This document shows, one piece after another, positions 23,387 to 32,430 of a stretch of DNA of 64,000 nucleotides. Numbering within the stretch: position 1 is the first letter of the stretch; every line of letters starts with the position of its first letter. The notes under the pieces were generated by a model. The model was not told where the DNA came from. It saw only the letters and a list, made by a program, of their open reading frames with translations, and did no database searches. The translations under genes were made by a program, and so were the position numbers. Location: the NCBI GenBank assembly GCA_032051265.1, contig DAMBYU010000003.1:124001-188000 (forward strand). The letters are read 5' to 3'. The DNA is from Dryocola sp032051265 (lineage in GTDB: Bacteria > Pseudomonadota > Gammaproteobacteria > Enterobacterales > Enterobacteriaceae).

Positions 23387-26242
23387 TTACAGCGCAGCGA
23401 TAACTGCCTGCTGTTCAATCAGCTTCGCTTTTGCATCGGCGAAACCAGCCAGGCGTTCACGCTCTTTAGCCACAACTTCTGCTGGCGCACGCGCCACAAA
23501 GCCTTCGTTGGAGAGCTTGCCTTCGATTTTGCCAATCTCGATTTCGATCTTAGCGACTTCTTTAGCCAGGCGTTCAATTTCAGCGTCTTTATCGACCAGA
23601 CCCGCCATCGGGATCAGCAGCTCTGCGCCGTCGATAATTTTGGTCACGGAAACCGGACCTTTATCATCGGCAGACAGGATGGTGATACCGTCCAGACGTG
23701 CCAGGTTTTCCAGGAAGGTGCGATTCCCGGTCACGCGACGAATGGCTTCTTCGCTACAGCCGCGCAGCAGCACTTCCAGACGTTTGCTCGGCGCGATGTT
23801 CATCTCAGCACGAATATTACGTACTGCGGTGATCACATCCTTCAGCCACTCGGTGTCGGCGAACGCGGCTTCATCATCCTGGGCGCTGTTATACGCCGGG
23901 AACGGCTGCAGCATAATGGTATCTGCGGTGATGCCTTTGAAAGTTTTCACGCGCTGCCAGATGGTTTCGGTGATGAACGGAATGATTGGGTGCGCAAGAC
24001 GCAGCAAACCTTCCAGCACGTTAATCAGTGTATTACGCGTGCCGCGCAGTTCCGCCTCTGTTCCGCTGTTCATTACCGGCTTGGTCAGCTCCAGATACCA
24101 GTCGCAGAACTGGTTCCAGGTGAATTCATACAGAATGTTGGCAGCGATATCAAAGCGATAGCTATCCAGCGCTTCGCGGTATGCTTTCACGGTGCGGTTA
24201 AATTCCGCCAGAATCCAACGATCGGCCAGCGACAGCACCAGCTCGCCGCCGTTAAAGCCGCAGTCCTGCTCTTCGGTGTTCATCAGCACAAAGCGGCTGG
24301 CGTTCCACAGCTTGTTACAGAAGTTACGGTACCCTTCCAGACGCTTCATGTCCCAGTTGATATCACGACCGGTGGACGCCAGCGCCGCAAGCGTAAAGCG
24401 CAGCGCATCGGTGCCGTGCGGCTCGATGCCGTTCGGGAATTGCTTCTCGGTGCGCTTACGAATTTTCTCAGCCAGCTGCGGCTGCATCATGTTGCCGGTA
24501 CGTTTTTCGAGCAGATCTTCCAGCGAAATGCCGTCGACCATATCCAGCGGATCGATAACGTTGCCTTTGGACTTGGACATTTTCTGTCCTTCGTCGTCGC
24601 GGATAAGTCCGGTCATGTACACGGTTTTAAACGGCACCTGCGGCTTGCCGTCTTCATCTTTGATGAAGTGCATGGTCAGCATGATCATGCGCGCAATCCA
24701 GAAGAAGATAATGTCGAAGCCGCTGACCATTACGCTGGTCGGATGGAAGGTGCGCAGCGCTTCGGTATTCTCAGGCCAGCCGAGGGTTGAGAATGTCCAC
24801 AGGCCGGAGGAGAACCAGGTATCCAGCACATCTTCGTCCTGGTTCAGAGCCACATCTGCGCTAAGGTTGTTTTCAGCGCGAACTTCCGCTTCATTACGGC
24901 CCACGTACACATTGCCTTCGGCATCGTACCAGGCCGGGATGCGGTGCCCCCACCAGAGCTGACGGGAGATGCACCAGTCCTGGATATCACGCATCCAGGA
25001 GAAGTACATGTTCTCGTACTGCTTGGGCACAAACTGGATTTCGCCCTGTTCAACGGCTTCTACCGCGACTTTTGCCAGCGGCGCCGTGCGCACGTACCAC
25101 TGGTCGGTGAGCATTGGTTCGATAACCACGCCGCCACGGTCGCCGTAAGGAACGGTCAGATCGTGTGGTTTGATCTCATCGAGCAGGCCCATTTCATCGA
25201 ACTTAGCGACGACAGCTTTACGTGCGGCAAAACGTTCCAGCTTCTGGAATTCCGCCGGGATGTCGCTGCTGTAAACGGTAGACTCTTCGCCGTTGGTATC
25301 AAACACTTCTGCCGCTTCGCGGATATCGCCGTCGAAGGTCAGGATGTTGATCATCGGCAGGGCGTGACGACGACCGACTTCGTAGTCGTTAAAGTCGTGG
25401 GCAGGCGTAATTTTCACGCAGCCGGTGCCTTTTTCCATGTCGGCGTGTTCGTCGCCGACAATTGGAATAAGACGGTTAACCAGCGGCAGCACCACGAACT
25501 TACCGATCAAATCCTTATAACGTGGATCTTCCGGGTTAACGGCCACGCCGGTATCGCCCAGCACGGTTTCCGGGCGCGTGGTAGCGACAACCAGGTAATC
25601 TTTGCCGTCGGCGGTTTTTGCGCCGTCAGCCAGCGGGTAACGCAGGTGCCACATGGAGCCTTTGGACTCGCGGTTTTCTACTTCCAGATCGGAAATAGCG
25701 GTGCGCAGTTTCGGGTCCCAGTTTACCAGGCGTTTGCCGCGATAAATCAGGTCTTCTTTGTACAGGCGGACAAACACTTCCTTCACCGCATTGGACAGGC
25801 CTTCGTCCATGGTGAAGCGCTCGCGCTCCCAGTCTACCGAGTTGCCAAGACGACGCATCTGACGGGTGATGGTGCCACCAGACTCCGCCTTCCACTGCCA
25901 GATTTTATCGATAAAGGCGTCACGGCCATAATCGTGGCGCGTTTTTCCTTCTTCGGCGGCAATTTTGCGCTCGACGACCATCTGGGTCGCGATGCCGGCG
26001 TGGTCGGTCCCCGCCTGCCACAGGGTGTTTTTACCCTGCATGCGCTGGTAGCGAATCATGGTGTCCATGATCGTCTGCTGGAAGGCGTGACCCATATGCA
26101 AGCTGCCGGTGACGTTCGGCGGTGGGATCATGATGCAGAAGCTTTCCTGGCAGGTCGAGCCATTGGGTTTAAAGTAGCCCTGCTGTTCCCAGTGCTCGTA
26201 AAGCGGCTGTTCGATATCTTGCGGGTTATATGTCTTTTCCAT
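23387..26242 (-). CDS. valS: valyl-tRNA synthetase
   Basis: Class Ia synthetase charging tRNA-Val, exactly 951 residues as in E. coli. The HIGH motif is HMGH at 49-52 within PPPNVTGSLHMGHAF, the KMSKS motif is in DEGQKMSKSKGN, the CP1 editing domain has TTRPETVLGDTGVAV, and a C-terminal coiled coil (about 885-950) carries IEIEIGKIEGKL. It is transcribed with holC, whose stop is 6 bp upstream. Confidence 0.98.
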   Translation of the reverse strand: MEKTYNPQDIEQPLYEHWEQQGYFKPNGSTCQESFCIMIPPPNVTGSLHMGHAFQQTIMDTMIRYQRMQGKNTLWQAGTDHAGIATQMVVERKIAAEEGKTRHDYGRDAFIDKIWQWKAESGGTITRQMRRLGNSVDWERERFTMDEGLSNAVKEVFVRLYKEDLIYRGKRLVNWDPKLRTAISDLEVENRESKGSMWHLRYPLADGAKTADGKDYLVVATTRPETVLGDTGVAVNPEDPRYKDLIGKFVVLPLVNRLIPIVGDEHADMEKGTGCVKITPAHDFNDYEVGRRHALPMINILTFDGDIREAAEVFDTNGEESTVYSSDIPAEFQKLERFAARKAVVAKFDEMGLLDEIKPHDLTVPYGDRGGVVIEPMLTDQWYVRTAPLAKVAVEAVEQGEIQFVPKQYENMYFSWMRDIQDWCISRQLWWGHRIPAWYDAEGNVYVGRNEAEVRAENNLSADVALNQDEDVLDTWFSSGLWTFSTLGWPENTEALRTFHPTSVMVSGFDIIFFWIARMIMLTMHFIKDEDGKPQVPFKTVYMTGLIRDDEGQKMSKSKGNVIDPLDMVDGISLEDLLEKRTGNMMQPQLAEKIRKRTEKQFPNGIEPHGTDALRFTLAALASTGRDINWDMKRLEGYRNFCNKLWNASRFVLMNTEEQDCGFNGGELVLSLADRWILAEFNRTVKAYREALDSYRFDIAANILYEFTWNQFCDWYLELTKPVMNSGTEAELRGTRNTLINVLEGLLRLAHPIIPFITETIWQRVKTFKGITADTIMLQPFPAYNSAQDDEAAFADTEWLKDVITAVRNIRAEMNIAPSKRLEVLLRGCSEEAIRRVTGNRTFLENLARLDGITILSADDKGPVSVTKIIDGAELLIPMAGLVDKDAEIERLAKEVAKIEIEIGKIEGKLSNEGFVARAPAEVVAKERERLAGFADAKAKLIEQQAVIAAL

Positions 26243-26248
26243 TGTCTG

Positions 26249-26707
26249 CTATGTCGTTCCCGGCGAGGTATGCGTCGCCGTAGTCAAGTGGAAACCAGCA
26301 ACGCGATACGCCTTGTAGCGCTCACGGGCCAGTTGTTTTTGAGTGTCTTCGTAAGGTACGAAGTCTATCACTTCATGGAAAGCGGTGGCAAAATCTGCGA
26401 ACTGCGGCAGGAGGCTTATCAGCACATCGCGCGGCGAGCTGCCGCGACGCTGCGGCCAGGCAAGTTCGACCGGCGCGCCATAACGCGGCCCTTCTCCGGC
26501 GAGATTATGCGGCACAAACGCCTGGGCGTCGCGCTGCCAGAGCGCTTCATCCAGACGGATGGCCTGCTGTTCATCAACGCAGGCAATGAGCAGGCGCTTA
26601 CCTGCCCGGAAATTTTCTGCAGCCAGTTCACAGACCAACACTTCAACGGCGCTCAGCTCATCTGAGACGGTGTCGTTGTCGAGAAGGTAGAACGTCGCGT
26701 TTTTCAT
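26249..26707 (-). CDS. holC: DNA polymerase III chi subunit HolC
   Basis: The chi subunit links the clamp loader (through psi) to SSB on lagging-strand DNA. It has 152 residues (E. coli 147), starting MKNATFYLLDND at 26707; the frame continues upstream into a REP repeat but lacks homology there. The conserved FVPHNLAGEGPRYGAPVE and LARERYKAYRVAGF are present. It is placed directly before valS in the usual enteric pair. The C-terminal tail (TTATHTSPGTT) differs from E. coli. Confidence 0.96.
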   Translation of the reverse strand: MKNATFYLLDNDTVSDELSAVEVLVCELAAENFRAGKRLLIACVDEQQAIRLDEALWQRDAQAFVPHNLAGEGPRYGAPVELAWPQRRGSSPRDVLISLLPQFADFATAFHEVIDFVPYEDTQKQLARERYKAYRVAGFHLTTATHTSPGTT

Positions 26708-26739
26708 TTTACTCGCATTTTTTTGAGTCATTGACAGCC

Positions 26740-26805
26740 GCAGGGTGGATAAACAAAGCGCCATCCACCGGATAGTGGCGGATGGCGCGGGCTTATCTGC
26801 CCTAC
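26740..26805. repeat. BIME-like REP pair between pepA and holC
   Basis: GCAGGGTGGATAAAC...CGCCATCCACC followed by the inverted GGCGGATGGCGC...CTTATCTGCCCTAC. It sits between the pepA stop and the holC start. Confidence 0.75.
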
Positions 26806-26829
26806 AAAAGCCTGAGCGATAGGCCTCTG

Positions 26830-28341
26830 TTACTCTTCGCCGTTAAAACCCGAACGATTCAACAGGAATTGCGACAGCAGCGCAACCGGACGACCGGTAG
26901 CGCCTTTGGCTTTGCCTGAACGCCAGGCCGTGCCTGCGATATCCAGGTGCGCCCAGTTGTACTTACGCGTAAAGCGGGACAGGAAGCAGGCGGCGGTAAT
27001 CGCACCGCCGGGACGGCCGCCAATATTCGCCATATCGGCAAAATTGGAGTCGAGCTGATCCTGATACTCATCACCGAGCGGCAGTCGCCATGCGCGGTCG
27101 CCCGCTTGTTCAGACGCGCTAATCAGCTCATGCGCCAGCGGATTATGATTAGAGAGCAGCCCGGTAATGTGATGGCCCAGGGCTATCACGCATGCGCCGG
27201 TTAGCGTAGCCACATCGATAACCACTTCCGGCTCGAAGCGTTCCACATAGGTCAGCACATCGCACAGAACCAGACGGCCTTCCGCATCGGTATTTAGCAC
27301 CTCAACGGTTTGTCCGGACATGGTGGTCAGTACATCCCCCGGGCGATATGCCCGCCCACCCGGCATGTTTTCACACCCGGCCAGCACGCCGATAACGTTA
27401 ATTGGCAGGTTCAGCTCCGCGACCATACGCATTACGCCGTACACGGAGGCTGCGCCGCACATGTCGTATTTCATCTCATCCATGCCTTCGGCAGGCTTGA
27501 TGGAGATACCGCCGGAGTCAAACGTCAGGCCTTTGCCAACCAGCACAATCGGGCGGGCGTCCGGCGTGTCGCTACCTTTGTATTCAATAACGGACATCAG
27601 CGATTCGTTGCGGGAGCCGTCGCCCACCGCGAGGTAGGAGTGCATGCCCAGCTCTTTCATCTGCTGTTCGCCAATCACGCGGGTGACGACGTTTTTGCTG
27701 TAAGAGTCGGCCAGTTGTCGGGCCTGAGAGGCCAGGTAGGCCGCGTTACAGATATTAGGTGGCATATTGCCAAGGTCTTTTGCCGCTTTGATGCCGGCGG
27801 CGATGGCCAGACCGTGCTGAATCGCACGCTCGCCGCTGGTCAGTTCACGACGAGTCGGTACATTAAAGACCATTTTACGCAGCGGGCGGCGTGGCTCGCT
27901 TTTGTTGGTTTTCAGCTGGTCAAAGCAGTAAAGCGACTCTTTTGCGGTTTCTACCGCCTGGCGAACTTTCCAGTATGTATTGCGGCCCTTAACATGCAGT
28001 TCGGTCAGAAAACAGACGGCTTCCATCGAACCTGTGTCATTGAGGGTATTAATCGTTTTTTGAATAACCTGCTTATACTGACGTTCGTCCAGTTCACGCT
28101 CTTTACCACACCCAATCAGCAGAATACGCTCTGAAAGCACATTCGGAACGTGGTGAAGCAATAAAGTCTGACCTGGTTTTCCCTCAAGCTCACCACGGCG
28201 CAAAAGCGCGCTGATGTAGCCATCGCTGATTTTATCGAGTTGTTCGGCGACCGGGGACAGGCGACGCGGTTCAAAAACTCCCACAACGATGCAGGCACTA
28301 CGCTGTTTCTCGGGGCTACCGCTTTTTACACTGAACTCCAT
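26830..28341 (-). CDS. pepA: leucyl aminopeptidase PepA (aminopeptidase A)
   Basis: M17 metallo-aminopeptidase, 503 residues as in E. coli. The two-metal site residues are in VGKGLTFDSGGISIKPAEGM (Lys, Asp), KYDMCGAASV (Asp) and the signature NTDAEGRLVL (Asp, Glu). Besides trimming peptides, E. coli PepA binds DNA, acting in XerCD recombination at cer and in carAB repression. It is divergent from lptF across a 277-bp gap that must contain both promoters. Confidence 0.98.
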   Translation of the reverse strand: MEFSVKSGSPEKQRSACIVVGVFEPRRLSPVAEQLDKISDGYISALLRRGELEGKPGQTLLLHHVPNVLSERILLIGCGKERELDERQYKQVIQKTINTLNDTGSMEAVCFLTELHVKGRNTYWKVRQAVETAKESLYCFDQLKTNKSEPRRPLRKMVFNVPTRRELTSGERAIQHGLAIAAGIKAAKDLGNMPPNICNAAYLASQARQLADSYSKNVVTRVIGEQQMKELGMHSYLAVGDGSRNESLMSVIEYKGSDTPDARPIVLVGKGLTFDSGGISIKPAEGMDEMKYDMCGAASVYGVMRMVAELNLPINVIGVLAGCENMPGGRAYRPGDVLTTMSGQTVEVLNTDAEGRLVLCDVLTYVERFEPEVVIDVATLTGACVIALGHHITGLLSNHNPLAHELISASEQAGDRAWRLPLGDEYQDQLDSNFADMANIGGRPGGAITAACFLSRFTRKYNWAHLDIAGTAWRSGKAKGATGRPVALLSQFLLNRSGFNGEE

Positions 28342-28618
28342 GCACTACGCTCCTGAATCTTAAAGACAACGGCGGTGGCTACAGCTAGAATTGCAAGCTT
28401 TCGTAACTCATATCCGCTGTTGCGATGACTTCGTGTTAATCTTAACGAATGTATTTTTACGGTTTCGGCAACGTCAGTTAAATCACCCTGTGGCATCACT
28501 TCGCCGGGTAAGTTTCATCTTAGCGATGTTTTCGACGACTCAAGAGAATAAATGACGTATAAGCGATGAAACAAGCGATTTTCCTGCAAAAAGACTCGTT
28601 TTCACAGGCGTACTTAAT

Positions 28619-29719
28619 GTGATTATCATAAGATATCTGGTTCGGGAGACGCTCAAAAGCCAGCTTGCGATCCTCTTCATCCTCCTTCTGATCTTCTTTT
28701 GTCAGAAGCTGGTCAGGATCCTTGGTGCGGCGGTTGACGGCGATATCCCAACAAATCTCGTTCTTTCTCTTTTAGGGCTGGGCGTGCCGGAAATGGCGCA
28801 GCTTATCCTGCCTTTAAGCCTATTTTTAGGGCTGCTGATGACGCTTGGCCGGCTGTATACCGAAAGTGAAATCACGGTAATGCATGCCTGCGGCCTGAGT
28901 AAAGCTGTGTTGATCAAAGCCGCGATGATCCTCGCACTCTTTACCGGCGTGGTGGCGATGGTCAACGTCATGTGGCTTGGCCCGTGGTCTTCGCGCCATC
29001 AGGATGAAGTGCTGGCGGAAGCCAAAGCGAACCCCGGCATGGCGGCGCTTGCGCAAGGGCAGTTCCAGCAGGCCACCGACGGTAACTCAGTGCTGTTTAT
29101 TGAAAGCGTTGAAGGCTCCAGCTTCAAAGATGTATTCCTTGCGCAATTACGTCCGAAAGGCAATGCGCGTCCTTCTGTGGTGGTCGCCGACTCCGGGCAT
29201 TTGTCCCAGCGTGCCGATGGCTCCCAGGTGGTTACGCTCAATACCGGGACGCGTTTTGAAGGCACGGCGCTGCTGCGCGATTTCCGTATTACGGATTTCC
29301 AGGATTACGTGGCCATTGTCGGACATCAGACGGTGGCGCTAAATCCGGACGATGCCAGCCAGATGGACATGCGAACGCTGTGGCAAAACGACAAACCTAA
29401 CGCCCGGGCCGAGCTGCACTGGCGTATTACGCTTGTGCTCACCGTCTTTATTATGGCGCTGATGGTGGTCCCGCTTAGCGTGGTAAACCCGCGCCAGGGC
29501 CGTGTTCTGTCCATGCTGCCGGCAATGTTGCTCTATCTGGTCTTCTTCCTGCTGCAGACTTCGCTGAAGTCGAACGCGGCAAAAGGCAAAATCGACCCGA
29601 TGATCTGGATGTGGCTGGTGAACCTTGTCTACTTTGGCATCGCGCTGATGCTAAACGTGTGGGATACGGTACCGATGCGCCAGTTACGTGCGCGCTTGCT
29701 CAAAAAAGGAGCGGCATAA
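28619..29719 (+). CDS. lptF: LPS export ABC transporter permease LptF
   Basis: Inner-membrane subunit of LptB2FG, which extracts LPS from the inner membrane and passes it to LptC/LptA. It has 366 residues, as in E. coli. Six membrane helices: three at the N-terminal third (about 12-35, 55-80, 100-122) and three near the C-terminus (about 270-290, 302-320, 333-355), flanking a periplasmic beta-jellyroll domain. It starts with GTG at 28619 (VIIIRYLVRETLKSQLA). lptG follows with no gap. Confidence 0.97.
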   Translation: MIIIRYLVRETLKSQLAILFILLLIFFCQKLVRILGAAVDGDIPTNLVLSLLGLGVPEMAQLILPLSLFLGLLMTLGRLYTESEITVMHACGLSKAVLIKAAMILALFTGVVAMVNVMWLGPWSSRHQDEVLAEAKANPGMAALAQGQFQQATDGNSVLFIESVEGSSFKDVFLAQLRPKGNARPSVVVADSGHLSQRADGSQVVTLNTGTRFEGTALLRDFRITDFQDYVAIVGHQTVALNPDDASQMDMRTLWQNDKPNARAELHWRITLVLTVFIMALMVVPLSVVNPRQGRVLSMLPAMLLYLVFFLLQTSLKSNAAKGKIDPMIWMWLVNLVYFGIALMLNVWDTVPMRQLRARLLKKGAA

Positions 29720-30799
29720 ATGTTTGGCGTACTCGACCGTTATATCGGTAAAACCATCTTTACCACCATCATGATGACGCTGTTCATGCTGGTGTCGTTA
29801 TCGGGCATCATCAAGTTTGTCGATCAGTTGAAAAAAGCCGGGCAGGGTGAATATTCAGCGCTGGGTGCAGGGGTGTACACCGTCCTCAGCGTGCCGAAAG
29901 ATATTCAGATCTTCTTCCCTATGGCGGCTCTGTTAGGCGCGCTGCTGGGGTTAGGCATGCTGGCCCAGCGCAGCGAGCTGGTGGTTATGCAGGCCTCCGG
30001 CTTTACCCGTTTGCAAATCGCCCTTTCGGTGATGAAAACGGCCATTCCTCTGGTGCTGTTGACCATGGCGATTGGCGAGTGGGTTGCTCCGCAGGGCGAG
30101 CAGATGGCACGTAACTACCGTGCACAGCAGATGTATGGCGGTTCGCTGTTGACTACGCAGCAGGGTTTATGGGCGAAAGATGGCCAAAACTTTGTCTATA
30201 TCGAACGCGTAAAAGGCGATAACCAGCTTGCCGGCATCAGTATCTATAACTTCACCAAAGATCGTCGTCTGCAATCGGTGCGTTATGCCGCGTCGGCCCA
30301 ATACGACGCGGAACATAAGGTATGGCGGCTATCGCAGGTGGATGAATCTAACCTGACCGATGTTAAGCAAATCACCGGTTCCCAGACCGTCAGCGGCGAG
30401 TGGAAAACAAACCTCACGCCAGACAAACTCGGCGTGGTGGCGCTGGATCCCGATGCGCTGTCGATCAGCGGCCTGCACAACTACGTGAAGTATCTCAAGT
30501 CGAGCGGGCAGGATGCGGGGCGTTATCAGCTTAACATGTGGAGCAAAATCTTTGCGCCGCTGTCGGTTGCGGTAATGATGCTAATGGCGCTGTCGTTTAT
30601 CTTTGGGCCGCTGCGTAGCGTGCCGATGGGCGTGCGCGTGGTCACCGGCATCAGCTTTGGCTTCGTGTTTTATGTACTTGACCAAATCTTCGGGCCGCTG
30701 AGCCTGGTGTATAACATTCCGCCAATCCTTGGCGCGCTGTTGCCAAGCGCCAGCTTCTTCCTGATTAGCCTCTGGCTGATGATGAAGCGTTCTGGTTAA
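29720..30799 (+). CDS. lptG: LPS export ABC transporter permease LptG
   Basis: Partner permease of LptF. It has 359 residues (E. coli 360), starting MFGVLDRYIGKTIF directly at the base after the lptF stop. Same layout of six helices around a periplasmic jellyroll; conserved GEWVAPQGEQMARNYRAQ and the C-terminal SASFFLISLWLMM. It ends at a strong hairpin shared with the convergent lsrK. Confidence 0.97.
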   Translation: MFGVLDRYIGKTIFTTIMMTLFMLVSLSGIIKFVDQLKKAGQGEYSALGAGVYTVLSVPKDIQIFFPMAALLGALLGLGMLAQRSELVVMQASGFTRLQIALSVMKTAIPLVLLTMAIGEWVAPQGEQMARNYRAQQMYGGSLLTTQQGLWAKDGQNFVYIERVKGDNQLAGISIYNFTKDRRLQSVRYAASAQYDAEHKVWRLSQVDESNLTDVKQITGSQTVSGEWKTNLTPDKLGVVALDPDALSISGLHNYVKYLKSSGQDAGRYQLNMWSKIFAPLSVAVMMLMALSFIFGPLRSVPMGVRVVTGISFGFVFYVLDQIFGPLSLVYNIPPILGALLPSASFFLISLWLMMKRSG

Positions 30800-30805
30800 A
30801 GCATT

Positions 30806-30828
30806 CCCCTCTCCCTCAGGGAGAGGGG
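30806..30828. terminator. bidirectional terminator lptG / lsrK
   Basis: Perfect 10-bp GC-rich stem CCCCTCTCCC / GGGAGAGGGG with a 3-nt loop; plus-strand tail TGTTT. The lsrK stop is inside it. Confidence 0.88.
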
Positions 30829-32396
30829 TGTTTCACAAGCCCCGGCGCCTGCCACATTGACGTTGTTAACCCACTGTCCACAAGCGTTAGCTGATCCGCA
30901 TACACCTTCATCCATTTGCTTTTCATCTCGTCATACAGCTCGCGATGTTCCTGATTAGGCGTGAATTCGCGCTGCCATTTCACCAGCCTTTCGCCTGTAT
31001 CAGCTATATTTTCAAACAGCCCGGCGCCCACGCCCGCAGCAATTGCGCAGCCCAACGCCGTGGACTCTTTAACCACCGGCACGCGCACCGGCAAGCCGGT
31101 CACATCGCTTAATATCTGGCTCCACAGCGCCCCTTTCGAACCGCCGCCGGCAAAGACTAAAGAGTCAAATTCCACGCCGGAAAAGCCGGAGATCTGTTCA
31201 AGGTTACACGCCGAGACGATTGCCGCGTTTTCTTCCAGCGCGCGAAACAGCGTCGCTTTATTACATTTCTCCGGATCGATGGAGAGGTTAATAAACGAAG
31301 GCGCCGCGTGATACCACTGCTTAAAATGCATTGCATCAGAGAAAATCGGCATCACGCCGTGGGAGCCAGCCGGCACCCGCGCAGCCATATCTTCAAGCAG
31401 GGTATAAGTATCGATACCAAGCCTTTCGGCCAGCAGTTTTTCTTCGGCGCAGAAAGCATCCCGGAACCAGCGCATCGTCAGGCCGGTAAAGAAGCTGATG
31501 GATTCCGCCTGCACCATATTGCCGATGACGTGCGGGTTAATGCGAATATTCATCTCCGGATCGGTCCTGATAGCTGGCAGGTTCACCACCTGCTGCCAGA
31601 AGGTGCCGCCCAGCACCGCCGTTTGTCCGGCCCGTACCACGCCAAGTCCCAGGCAGCCCAGCTGCACATCGCCGCCACCCATGACGACTGGCGTTCCGGC
31701 GCGCAGCCCGCTTTGCTGTGCCGCTTCCTGCGTTACGCCGCCGAGCACCGTACCGGTTTCCCTGACCGGCGAGAGGATATCCGCCCGCAGACCCGCCATA
31801 TCCAGCAGCGCAGGCCGCCAGTCGCGGGTTGCCAAATCAAGCATGCCCGTTGTGCCCGCATTGGAGGGGTCCACCGCCAGCTCGCCGCTAAGCTTCGCCG
31901 CCAGCCAGTCACCGATCATCGTGATAGTTGCCGCCTCGCGATAAATATCCGGACGATGGTGCGCAAGCCACAGCAGGCGCGGCATGGCGCTTAACGCCAG
32001 CGTCTGCCCGGAAACGTGGTACACCTCGGATTCAAACTGGAAATCGTGGATCTCTTTTAGCTCGCTAACTTCACGGCTGGCGCGAGCATCCACGTTGGCA
32101 CACGCCCAAATCGGATCGCCATTCCGATCGTAAAGTACGATGCCCTCACGCATCGAGCAGCAGGAGATAGCGCTAATTGCACCGGGCGGAAGATGCGCTT
32201 TTTGCAGCACCTCACGGATGCACTGGCAGGCGAGCTGCCAGTTATTAGCGAGGTCAAACTCCATCGAACCGGGCACATCGGCCACGCTCAGGTGTTTCCA
32301 TTCGGCCTGGCCGACGGCGATCTGGTGGCCCGAAATGTCGAAGATAACGGCGCGGATACTGCCCGTTCCGGCGTCCAGCGCTAACAGATAACTCAT
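30816..32396 (-). CDS. lsrK: autoinducer-2 kinase LsrK
   Basis: FGGY-family carbohydrate kinase that phosphorylates AI-2 (DPD) in the cytoplasm, trapping it and creating the LsrR inducer. It has 526 residues from the ATG at 32396. An N-terminal ATPase domain (LALDAGTGSIRAVIFDISG, residues 4-22) and a C-terminal one (LVFAGGGSKGALWSQIL) are present; VDPSNAGTTGMLDL is the substrate lobe. A TTG at 32411 could add five residues, but the ATG has GGGGT at the right distance and matches the conserved start. That GGGGT lies in a hairpin with the lsrR stop. Confidence 0.95.
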   Translation of the reverse strand: MSYLLALDAGTGSIRAVIFDISGHQIAVGQAEWKHLSVADVPGSMEFDLANNWQLACQCIREVLQKAHLPPGAISAISCCSMREGIVLYDRNGDPIWACANVDARASREVSELKEIHDFQFESEVYHVSGQTLALSAMPRLLWLAHHRPDIYREAATITMIGDWLAAKLSGELAVDPSNAGTTGMLDLATRDWRPALLDMAGLRADILSPVRETGTVLGGVTQEAAQQSGLRAGTPVVMGGGDVQLGCLGLGVVRAGQTAVLGGTFWQQVVNLPAIRTDPEMNIRINPHVIGNMVQAESISFFTGLTMRWFRDAFCAEEKLLAERLGIDTYTLLEDMAARVPAGSHGVMPIFSDAMHFKQWYHAAPSFINLSIDPEKCNKATLFRALEENAAIVSACNLEQISGFSGVEFDSLVFAGGGSKGALWSQILSDVTGLPVRVPVVKESTALGCAIAAGVGAGLFENIADTGERLVKWQREFTPNQEHRELYDEMKSKWMKVYADQLTLVDSGLTTSMWQAPGLVKHPSP

Positions 32397-32399
32397 CGG

Positions 32400-32430
32400 T
32401 TGACCCCGCAATTGTTTTGCGCGGGGTCAA
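32400..32430 (-). promoter_or_regulatory. lsrR-lsrK intercistronic hairpin over the lsrK ribosome site
   Basis: Perfect 10-bp inverted repeat TTGACCCCGC / GCGGGGTCAA with an 11-nt loop. On the minus strand the left arm contains the lsrR TGA stop (32429-32427), and the right arm contains the GGGGT that serves as lsrK Shine-Dalgarno; the lsrK ATG follows three bases after the stem. A ribosome finishing lsrR would open it. Confidence 0.7.

Noticed and set aside
24944..26665. 573-codon open frame on the plus strand
   Set aside because: It is antisense to valS and holC, both certain genes; no ribosome site, and the composition follows the third-codon-position bias of valS.
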